NCBI GenBank assembly: GCA_021831785.1
Contig: JAKBMB010000009.1
Span: forward strand, 1 to 64,000
Direction of reading: 5' to 3'
Source: Deltaproteobacteria bacterium
GTDB taxonomy: Bacteria > Desulfobacterota > Binatia > Binatales > Binataceae
DNA length: 64,000 bases
Shown: piece after piece, positions 52,935-61,800 of the stretch
Layout: each line of letters opens with the position of its first letter
Numbering within the stretch: the first letter of the stretch is position 1
Position numbers and translations under genes: made by a program
The notes under the pieces: model-generated
Databases searched by the model: none
What the model saw: the letters and a program-made list of their open reading frames with translations, nothing else
Told to the model about the DNA's origin: nothing

Positions 52935-54599
52935 GCCCGAGAGCACGAGTAGGCCCCTCAAGCTGGTGGTTCCCGGCGCGTAATTGAGATTGCGCGCGTA
53001 CTCGAAAGCGGCGCGTATGCGCATCGTCCCCAGCGTCCCGCCGAGAAAGCTCATCTGCTCGGCCAGGCGCCAGACGTCGATTGCGACGCCGCCGCTGTAT
53101 TCATCGACGATCCCTGGGGGATAATACGGCGGTCCGTAAAACAGGTGATGATCATAGCCGGGCGCCTGCGTGGTCCAGAAAAAGTCCACATCGGTCTTGT
53201 AGAGTAGGTTTATCCAGCGTCCGATCTGGAAGTCGATTTCCGAGGCGTTGGGCCCCAGCGGGTAGCCGATCAGCATGTCCTGATAAACCAGCGCCAATCC
53301 GCTGCTATAGACCGAGTAATCGCCATCCGTAATAACGTACTCGAAGCGGAGATCGGTCAGGCCGTCCTCGGTGAGCCGCGGAATGTACACGCCGCCTTGG
53401 TACGAGACGCGCACGAAAGGCAGAAACCCGGCCAGTTTGTCCTCGGCGAGCGTGCCTTGATAAAGCTCGGCGTTGCGCAGCCAAGGCAGGTAAAACTTGA
53501 CGTAAAGACCAGCGCGCGAGTGGCTGTTGGCGCCGGCGGGGTGGACGCCGGGGATGCCGAAAGCGCGTGCCAGGAAGCCCGCCGTCGAGTAGTCGTTGTT
53601 AAAGCGCCCGCCGAAGTCGATCTGATGGAAGAAGCCGAACTCGAAGTAAGGCAGGGGCTTGAAGCTGAAGATTTCGCCGTCGAACCAAGGCGCCGAGACG
53701 TAGGGGTCGGGCTGGTAGCTTAACTGCCCGAAAAAAAACTGGAAGCGAAACGGACCCAGGTAGCGCAAAATCCAGGGTAGATACGTCGGGTGTATGTTCT
53801 GCAGGCGCAGCGCGGTCAGCGGCGGACTATTATCGCTTAGCGCCAGCGAGCCGAAATGGCCTACGCTCCACCACGCCTCTTCCTGCCCGAAAGAGAGCGC
53901 GAAGTTGCCCAGGCTCGCGACAATCTCTCCGTCGAGCAAATTGAGCCGGTTTTGTCCGGCCAGGGAGCGCGTAAACGGGCCGGAGGTCGCGCCTTCGGCG
54001 TAGCCGGTCAAAAATCCGTCGAAGCCGGCCCATCCCGAGGCCCTTACGACTTCGTTGCTGCCCGCACCGGTAGGCAACCCGTCGTTGTTGGGCCAAAGCG
54101 GCGTGGCTTCCTTGGCGTTGATTCCCCCAGGTCCCGTTGGCAGCAGCGCATCAGGCCCGGTCTGCCAGTAACGGCGCGGCCCAGCGGAGTAGACGTATTG
54201 GACTTCCGCGCGCTCAAGCGGATGGATCATCGTCGGCTGGTTGTCTTCAGCGTTGTTTTCCAGCCAGCCGATTTCCTCCTTAAGCTGGAGGCGCAGCGTT
54301 GCGATAAGCTTACTCGCCAGCGGGTCGTTCTTACCCGATTCAGCCAGATTCTGCGCCGCCTCCAGGGTCAGGCGCGCCGCTTCGACCTGCGCGATCGGCC
54401 TGATCTCGTCCATATAAGTGTCGAGATAACCGAGACCGTTGAGTTCGTCGAGTTCGTTGTAAATCGTGCTGTCCAGCGGGATGTAAACGACGTAGGTCGA
54501 CGCTAGAGCGGTGCCGAACCAAAGGAGTAGGAGGGCAAAAGCTGAGGCCAGAACAAGCTGCAAAGCCGACAGAAAACCGCCTTTCCCATGACCCACCAT
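52896..54599 (-). CDS. Capsule assembly Wzi-family outer-membrane protein
   Basis: Protein of 567 residues resembling the Wzi family, beta-barrel outer-membrane lectins that fasten capsule to the cell. An N-terminal hydrophobic signal (about 9-33) is followed by the family-like start STYVVYIPLDSTIYNELDELNGLGYLDTY, a helical segment, and a long run of alternating aromatic beta strands (NFALSFGQEEAWWSVGHFG, SLRGLLVLSGSF), ending in Trp-Gln, an aromatic end as expected for a barrel. Wzi usually works with the Wza channel; a Wza-like SLBB protein lies directly upstream. Confidence 0.78.
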   Translation of the reverse strand: MVGHGKGGFLSALQLVLASAFALLLLWFGTALASTYVVYIPLDSTIYNELDELNGLGYLDTYMDEIRPIAQVEAARLTLEAAQNLAESGKNDPLASKLIATLRLQLKEEIGWLENNAEDNQPTMIHPLERAEVQYVYSAGPRRYWQTGPDALLPTGPGGINAKEATPLWPNNDGLPTGAGSNEVVRASGWAGFDGFLTGYAEGATSGPFTRSLAGQNRLNLLDGEIVASLGNFALSFGQEEAWWSVGHFGSLALSDNSPPLTALRLQNIHPTYLPWILRYLGPFRFQFFFGQLSYQPDPYVSAPWFDGEIFSFKPLPYFEFGFFHQIDFGGRFNNDYSTAGFLARAFGIPGVHPAGANSHSRAGLYVKFYLPWLRNAELYQGTLAEDKLAGFLPFVRVSYQGGVYIPRLTEDGLTDLRFEYVITDGDYSVYSSGLALVYQDMLIGYPLGPNASEIDFQIGRWINLLYKTDVDFFWTTQAPGYDHHLFYGPPYYPPGIVDEYSGGVAIDVWRLAEQMSFLGGTLGTMRIRAAFEYARNLNYAPGTTSLRGLLVLSGSFRPMYDSFAWQ

Positions 54600-54827
54600 T
54601 GCGCTCGGGCGCTTTAGCCTAAGTTAGAGCCGAACCCTTAGCAAGCGCGCCCGAGCTTGTCCAGCAAGCGGCGGAAAAAAGCCGGTGGAGCTGTTTGCTC
54701 GCGGGCGGAAGGGGAAGGCGCCCAAGATATCGCAGTCTCGTTGTTCGCGGCCCAGAGCCCGCATAGCTTTATGCAGCGCACAAAACGGCCGCTTCCACCC
54801 TGCGGCGCGCAATCCCCATGGGTGATT

Positions 54828-57584
54828 CTAGGGGATTAGGAATCCCATCAGCGCGGTGAAGGCGATTGCCTGGGCGGAGTTGGCGATTATCTGCGTTATA
54901 TCGAGCGTCCGCTTAAGCTGGTTCACGTATACGAGCTGCTCGGGTACGTAGACCGTATCCCCGGGCTGGAGACGGGCGCTCATGAGGCCGCCCGACAGCG
55001 TGGGCAACAGCGGAAACACCGCATTCTTGCCGCTCTCGCGAATGCCCGCGTCGGTGATGATCTCGCCGCTCGCCTTGACTACGAACACGTGGTCTGCATC
55101 GGCGCCTTGAGTAAATCCGCCGGCTTGGTTGAGGTATTCGCGCACGGTAAGCGTCGGGTTGTAAGTGATCGCCGTCGGACCGTACACCTCGCCGAGCACG
55201 TTTACCGACGAAGGACGGCGCGGAACGATAATCTCGTCCTTGGGCTCCAGCGTCACGTTGTTCTTCGAACCCGGTAGCTGGTCAAGCGAGCGGACGTGGA
55301 CGACCACCCGGCCGGTGGCCTGCTCGGCCGCGGCCTGGGACAGCACGTTTTGCAGCATGGTCAGGGTCTCGGTTTTCTCTTTTTGCGCCTGGCCGGCCTG
55401 TTGCTGGTTGGTGTCCTGCGGCGTCAGGGCCGCGCGGGCGATTTCCTGAGACAGGCGCGCGCGGGCCTTATCCAGGCTCTGCTGCTGCAAAAGCTTGACC
55501 GACTGGCGCACCAGAATCAGCGCCGGCAGGTAGCCATCGGGCAAGACGCCGCCCGTTCGCTGCAGCACCGAGGCGAGCTGTTCGCCGGGACGGATGACGT
55601 AGGGCCCCGGGCGCAGCACTTCGCCCTTCACCGTGACGGCCCACGGCTGATGCCAGTTGCCGGCCTGCTGGACGAACAGCTCGTCGCCGGCCTGCAGGGG
55701 CTGATCGTCGATTGCCGAGCCGTTGAGCGCGGCGAGCAAGTTGATATCTCTGAACGTGAAGTGGGTCTCGGCTCCGGCGACCACTTCGGTGCGGGCGAGT
55801 TCCGCCTTCTGCCGAAAGGCGTTGTCCTTAAGGCCGCCCGCGCGGTAAATCAGGTCGGTCACCTTCATCCCCTGGGTCAGCGGGTAGGACCCGGGCTTGC
55901 GCACCGCGCCGCGCACGGTGACGGTTGGAATCTCGTTAAGCTCGCCCTGACTATAGATGGTCAGCGAATCTTCGGGCCTGAGCGTGAAGTCTCCCGGTCC
56001 GAGCTCGTCCGACATCGCGTCGTTGAGGTTCACCGGAATGAAGTGGGACGAGCGCTGCGGTCCTTCGCGGCGCTGAATTAGCGCGTAGTCGAAGAACGTA
56101 TGGTCGGCGACGCCCTGGCCCTCGCGTAACAAGTCGATCACGCGCATCCCGGGATGCCATTCATAGGCCCCAGGGCGGTTGACGTTGCCGCGCAGAGTCA
56201 CCGCCTCGTGGGTTTGCGGCAGCACCGGAAAGACCTTGATTAAATCGCCGTCGCGGATCGCAAAACGTCGGCCCTGTAAACCGTCGAGCCCGGCGTCGAG
56301 CACCACGCGGGTCCGGTGGTTTTCAATCCGCTCGACCTGAATTCGTTGAGCGTAACCGAAGGCGTTGACGCCGCCGGCTAGACCGATCACGCTTTGCAGG
56401 CTTTCGACGCCGCGCAGCTCGTAGATCGCCGGGCTCTTGACGTCCCCGGCCGTCGCCGCCACCGGTCCGATGACCGGCACGAAGATGGTGTCGCGCGGTT
56501 CCAGCCGCACGTCGCCCGAAGTGTCGCCCCGCAGCAGCATCTGATACAGGTCAATCCGGCGCAGCACGCGGTTGCCGCGCCGAACTTCAATCCGGCGCAG
56601 GCTCCCGACTCGACTCACGCCGCCCGCTGCCACCAGGGCATTGGAGACGTGCGAGAGAGCGCTCACCGTATATAGACCGGGCTGCACCACCTTGCCCACC
56701 ACGAACACCTGAATCGTGCGCACCCGGCCCATGGTGAGGTCGACCTGGACGCCGGTAATCTGGCCGACGCGTCCCTCGATAAGCTTCTTGGCTTGCTCGA
56801 AGGTCAGACCGCTGATCTGCAGCGGCCCGATTTGCGGCACCAAAACCGAGCCGTCGCGCTCCAGCCGCAGCTTAAGCTTACGGTTGACGCGGCCCCAGAT
56901 GAGCAAATTGAGCTCGTCGCCCGGACCCAGGACGTAGTCGGTGCTGACCGGGACATTTTCGACCGGCGCAAAGGTTGATACGGGCCCGCTAAAAACGTCG
57001 TAGCCGAATTGCCTAAGCCGGCCCAGGCTCGGCGTTGCCAAGAGCCGATAGGGCGAGTCGAGCTCGTGAAAGCGCTGCTCTATTGCCGAGGGCTTGAGCG
57101 GCCACTGGCGAGTTTGCGCACCGGAAGTCAACAGAGGAGCTCCGCGGTTGGCCATCGAGCGATTGCCGGTGGCGCCGCTGACGCAGGTGAGCAACTGCTC
57201 GGCCTGATCGCCCTGCAGCCCGAGCATCGCCACCATCGACTGCACGTTGGAGTCGCTCAGATGCTTGGCGGCGATGCGGGCGCATAGCTGGTCAATCTGA
57301 TCGGGGCCAAGCATCCCCTGCGACATCTGACTGCGTATTTCGGCGAGCTGATCGGCCGACATGCCCAAGCGCTGAGCGGCTTGGTCGAAAGGGCCGCCGG
57401 CGGACATCCCGGCGTTCCCGCCCATACCTTCGCCGCCGCCGCTCTGGTCGCCGTACAGATCACCCTGGCTGCCGTTTTCGTCCGCGCCGCCGAATTGGGC
57501 GCGCGCCGCCACGGCGGTTATAGCCAGGGCCAAGCCCGTGGCGATAAAAACTGCGACTAAGCTCCGTATCCGCCTAAGCTGCAT
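54828..57584 (-). CDS. Polysaccharide export protein with multiple SLBB domains (Wza-like)
   Basis: Large export protein of 918 residues. Signal peptide (about 5-30, ending AARAQ), then 150 residues of Gly/Gln-rich and helical sequence not seen in Wza, then the Poly_export domain (about 225-300; STDYVLGPGDELNLLIWG, LQISGLTFEQAKKLIEGRV) and about six SLBB-type beta-grasp repeats (VFVVGKVVQPGLYTV, VTLRGNVNRPGAYEW, VTVRGAVRKPGSYPL, VTVKGEVLRPGPYVI, VNVLGEVYGPTAITY). It ends with a hydrophobic segment at the very C-terminus (IAFTALMGFLIP). No lipobox. I use the ATG at 57584; a TTG at 57599 is upstream. Confidence 0.9.
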   Translation of the reverse strand: MQLRRIRSLVAVFIATGLALAITAVAARAQFGGADENGSQGDLYGDQSGGGEGMGGNAGMSAGGPFDQAAQRLGMSADQLAEIRSQMSQGMLGPDQIDQLCARIAAKHLSDSNVQSMVAMLGLQGDQAEQLLTCVSGATGNRSMANRGAPLLTSGAQTRQWPLKPSAIEQRFHELDSPYRLLATPSLGRLRQFGYDVFSGPVSTFAPVENVPVSTDYVLGPGDELNLLIWGRVNRKLKLRLERDGSVLVPQIGPLQISGLTFEQAKKLIEGRVGQITGVQVDLTMGRVRTIQVFVVGKVVQPGLYTVSALSHVSNALVAAGGVSRVGSLRRIEVRRGNRVLRRIDLYQMLLRGDTSGDVRLEPRDTIFVPVIGPVAATAGDVKSPAIYELRGVESLQSVIGLAGGVNAFGYAQRIQVERIENHRTRVVLDAGLDGLQGRRFAIRDGDLIKVFPVLPQTHEAVTLRGNVNRPGAYEWHPGMRVIDLLREGQGVADHTFFDYALIQRREGPQRSSHFIPVNLNDAMSDELGPGDFTLRPEDSLTIYSQGELNEIPTVTVRGAVRKPGSYPLTQGMKVTDLIYRAGGLKDNAFRQKAELARTEVVAGAETHFTFRDINLLAALNGSAIDDQPLQAGDELFVQQAGNWHQPWAVTVKGEVLRPGPYVIRPGEQLASVLQRTGGVLPDGYLPALILVRQSVKLLQQQSLDKARARLSQEIARAALTPQDTNQQQAGQAQKEKTETLTMLQNVLSQAAAEQATGRVVVHVRSLDQLPGSKNNVTLEPKDEIIVPRRPSSVNVLGEVYGPTAITYNPTLTVREYLNQAGGFTQGADADHVFVVKASGEIITDAGIRESGKNAVFPLLPTLSGGLMSARLQPGDTVYVPEQLVYVNQLKRTLDITQIIANSAQAIAFTALMGFLIP

Positions 57585-57776
57585 ACGACTTGTTACCAAT
57601 CAACCGAATTAATCGAAAAGCCCGGTTCTGTTCCCCACTTTACCCGGCGAGCGGCGCGCCGGGGCTGGCGCTCCGCCACCGCGCGCGCCCGCGAATCTGC
57701 CGCGTATGATGTCGGCTTCTGCTTGGGTGCTGACACGCTTGCTTCTGCTCTGTCCCTGGTCTACCTTGGAGCCGAA

Positions 57777-58388
57777 ATGGCGGTTGCAAAGATCATGGCG
57801 AAATGCTCGCTGTTTGCCAAGCTGCTGGTTTTTCTGAGCGTGCTCGGCGTTTGCGCGGATGCGCACGCGTGGAGTGAGGTGGTTTGCGCCGGCGACATAC
57901 CGCCTGAGGGTTTAGTCGTTACCGCGACCGGCACTGCGCCCTCCTGCAACGGCGCCTGTAGGGCGCGCAAGGTACAGCCGGTAGTCGGCGAGATCATGAA
58001 AATTTGCGCCGACCAGCCGCTCCCCAAGGGCTACGTCCTGGACGGCATAACCGCGACGCCTGCTTGTGGATGCCTTGGCGGCGACGAGAACGCCTACATC
58101 ATCAAGCGCAAGCCGCTTAATTACGGTTACGACTACGATCAGACCCTCGTGCCGGCTCAAAATCCTGCGTCCGTGGCTGGGCAGATGGCCCCGCCCGGTA
58201 CGCCGCCATCTTCGTATCCATATCCATACCCCAATCAAAACCAAAATCAAGCGCCTTCTTACGGCAACCCCCAGTACGCACCCGGGGCGACCCCACCCGG
58301 CTATACGACGAACAGCAACCCGTATGCGCCCGGGGCGCCAGGCAATTATCCGCCGTATGAACAGGAGCCCATGCGCATCGGCGAATAG
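57777..58388 (+). CDS. Secreted Cys- and Pro/Asn/Tyr-rich protein
   Basis: Protein of 203 residues without a family I recognise. A signal peptide (about 1-31, ending ADAHA) is followed by a region with eight Cys (VVCAGD, PSCNGACRA, KICADQP, PACGCLGG) that may form disulfides, then a low-complexity tail rich in Pro, Asn, Gln and Tyr (YPYPYPNQNQNQ). The ATG at 57777 fits the signal; the frame opens at 57723. It is divergent from the SLBB export gene, 192 bp away, and could be an envelope or matrix protein of the same system. Confidence 0.65.
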   Translation: MAVAKIMAKCSLFAKLLVFLSVLGVCADAHAWSEVVCAGDIPPEGLVVTATGTAPSCNGACRARKVQPVVGEIMKICADQPLPKGYVLDGITATPACGCLGGDENAYIIKRKPLNYGYDYDQTLVPAQNPASVAGQMAPPGTPPSSYPYPYPNQNQNQAPSYGNPQYAPGATPPGYTTNSNPYAPGAPGNYPPYEQEPMRIGE

Positions 58389-58829
58389 CTCATTACGCCG
58401 CACATCGCGGCCTTTCCTGAGGCTATCTGCCCTTATTTCTCGACAAGGTTCTCGAAGGCGGGCAGGGCGTTTCGGCTTTGCGCTCTCGCTTTTCGCCAAG
58501 CGGCTTCTCCCGTCTAGCTTCGAACCTTTCCCCTACAGGCCGCAACCCGGTCTGGGATGTGTTGCTTGGGCAGCCTATGTGCGGGAGGCCGGTCGGTGTG
58601 GTCTTCCTCATGCAGGCTCTGTCCCGATCCTTATTTCTTTTCTACCGATGTCCGAGAAAGAAACATCGACTGCCTGGTCGCATGGCTGCGGCGAAGGCGA
58701 GGCGCTGCCAGGAGGCTTTGTAGCCGTCAGTGGCGGTCGCTAAGTGAAAAAAGCTAAAGGCGCGCATCGCCCAGCGCCGTTTCGCGCCTAAGGTTCGACG
58801 GCACACAAGTTGCTGGTAGTTGGCCTGCG
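58389..58829. other. Gene-free stretch before the hybrid kinase
   Basis: 440 bp with no gene I trust. Several small frames in both directions show no family likeness. No sigma70-like promoter stands out before the kinase start at 58830. Confidence 0.45.
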
Positions 58830-61800
58830 ATGGGATTCACGGACGCCCCTGAGCAACGGTCTGACGCTGCCGACGCAGACGCCAACAATCACCTCGGCCC
58901 CGACTTGGTCGCTGCACGGACGGGGAATCCTTCCCTCTTTGTCGAGCCGGCTCAGCAATTGGCCGGCCAGGCGGCCCAAATCCCGACTAATACGGGGTTG
59001 GTCGGCGAACACACCGATTACTTCGCCGTCGGATCGGTGGGTGCTGCGCTGATTTTCACGTTTGTCTTTCAGGTCAGCTACCTGCTCACCTACTATCGCG
59101 CGGCACAGGAGCAATGGTCCTATCTGCTGGCCTTTAACACCTTTAACCTCTACGTTGCGCTTGGCGTGGGCGCGTTGCTCTTGACCCCTTGGTTCAGACG
59201 CCATTGGCGCGCCGCCTTCTGGACCGCGAGCGTTGCGCTTGTCGGCGGGACCGCCGGGATCTCGCTGGCCACCCGCAGCTCGGACGAACTGGGCTTCTTC
59301 GTGCTCGGCCTGGTGAGCGTGGCCGGCTTCTTGCTGCCGTGGCGTGGTTGGTGGCAAGCCTCGCTAAGTCTGGTTGGTCTCGCCGCGATGCTGGTGGTCG
59401 AGGTTTGGTGCCCGTCCTCACAGATTCCGGCGGCTGTCCGTTGGCTTATGCTGTTGGCGAGCATTGGGTTGGGCCAGTTCGTAATCTACCAGCGGGAGAG
59501 CTACCGGCGGAGACTCGGCGACCAGTTAGCAGAGTTGATCGCGGCTGACCGAAAGATGCGCGCCGAGATCGCCGAGCGCGAAGCTGCCCAAAGCAAGGTC
59601 AAGGAGCGCGAAACCCTGCTGCAAGAAATCTTCGACGCGAGCCCCGACGTGATAACGGTCATGAGCCTTGAGGGCGGAAAGTACTCCTACATGAACCGAG
59701 AGTTCAGCCTCAGCGGCTACTCGAAGGGGGAATTTATCGGTAGATCCGTCGCCGAACTAGGTATCTGGGCGGACGCTAATCAGCTCGAAGAGCTGTTCGT
59801 TCGGCTCAGGTCCGGCAAAAGCGTGCGCAACATGGAGTTTACGTTGCGCAGAAAAGACGGCGCGCTGCTTCCTTGCATGATTTCGGCTACGGTGGCCGAG
59901 CTTGGCGGCGAATCGAGCATCGTGGCGGTGGCGCGCGATATCAGCGCGCTCAAGCGCGGCCAAGAAGTCAACGCGTTCTGGGCCGCGGTTTGCAGCTCGA
60001 GCGAGGTCGCCATTACCACCGCCACGCCGGATTTCGTTTACAACGGTTGGAATCCCGCGGCCGAAAGGCTTTACGGGTACTCCGGCCAAGAGGCACTGGG
60101 CAAAAGCATGTCGTTCATCTTGCCGGCGGACAGTGAAGCGCTAGTCCGTGACATCACTGGCGCCTTGCGGCGCGGCCAGACAGTTGGGGAGCTTGAACAG
60201 CAGTGTCTGCGCAAAGACGGACGGCCGATTGTCTGCTCTTTCACAATCTCCCCGGTTTACAACGAGACGGGCGCGCTGATTGGCTATTCCGCGCTCTCCT
60301 ACGACATCACCGCGCGCAAACAAGCCGAGCAGAGGCTTGCTCAACGCGAGGCCAAGTTTCGAGCAATTTTCGATTCAAATCCCGATCCGGTATCTGTCAA
60401 CTTGCTCGAAAGCGGCCGGTTCGTCGAGATCAATGAACGATGGGTGCAACTGTTTGCCCTTTCGCGCGAGGAGGTCCTTGGCCGCAGGCCGATCGACCTT
60501 GGTCTCTGGGCGGACGTCAACAGCCTGCGCGCCGTGCATCGGATGCTGCGCAAACGGGGCCGGCTGATTAACTACGAGGCGATGTTTCGCGCCAAGGACG
60601 GACGGCAGTTTACGGGGCTGTTTTCCGCGGTGGTCACGGAGCTCGACGGCGCGGACGTGGTCTTGTCCTTCCTGCGAGACATTTCCGAACGCAAGCTCGC
60701 CGAACGCAAGCTCGCCGAGAGCGAAGCCAAGCTCCGGCAACTCTTCGAGGCCACCCCCGATGTGATCGTGGTCGTCAGCCTGAGCGATAACCGCATTCTC
60801 GAGGTCAACCGGGCTTTTGTCGCCATGACCGGCTTTACGCGGGAGGAGGCGCTCGGCTCCACCGCGCTTGATCTGAATCTCTGGGCCGATGTCGCCCAGC
60901 GTCAAGCCTTTTACGCCCAGCTTGAAAGCAAAGGCCTGGTCAAAAACATGGAGGCTGTTTTCCGCTCTAAAGATGGGGGAGTCATTCAGATGCTCTTCTC
61001 GGCGGCCAAAGGATCGCTGGAAGGAGAGCCCTGCATATTCACCATCTCGCGCGACGTCACCGAGCTCAAGCGCACGGGAGCCGAGCTCCGAGCGAGCGAA
61101 GAGAAGTTTAGGCAGGTCTTTGACTCGGCGCTGGACGCGATCGTTGTGGCGGGCCTAACGGACGGAATCATCATCGACGTCAATGCCGAGTTCACACGCC
61201 GGGTTGGCATCAGCCGCGAGGAAGCGATCGGCAAGACTACCGTTGAAGTAGGTATCTGGGCCAGGGAAGCGGATTATGCGGCGTTTCGAGAAAGTCTGCG
61301 CAGGCTTGGGTACGTGCGCAACCAGGAGGCGCTATTCCGGCGCGACGACGGCACGTTCGGCGTTCGTTTGTTGAATAGCTCCAAGGCCGAAATCGGCGGG
61401 CGACGGTGCGTGGTGACGGTCTCGCGTGATATTTCGGCGCTGAAGGAAATCGAACGCCAGTTAATCGAAAGCCGGGAAGCGGCGCTCACTGCCTCCAAAG
61501 CCAAGTCCGAGTTTCTCTCCAGCATGTCGCACGAAATTCGCACCCCGATGAACGCGATTATGGGGGCGGGCGATATTTTGTCTGAGACGCCGCTGAACGC
61601 CGAACAGCGCCGGTATCTGGAACTGATGCGGTCCAACGCCAGTGCTTTGCTCGGTCTGATTAACAACATTTTGGATTTAGCTCGCATCGAGAGCGGCCGG
61701 ATGCACGTCGAGCATAGCGACTTCGAGCTTGATCGGTTAATCGAGGAAACTGCGCAAGACATGGCGGTTCGCGCTCACCAGAAGAGCCTGGAGCTGGCGG

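Noticed and set aside
58066-58743. Plus-strand frame of 225 residues across the secreted-protein gene and the next gap
   Set aside because: It overlaps the better-supported signal-peptide protein in another frame and shows no pattern of its own.
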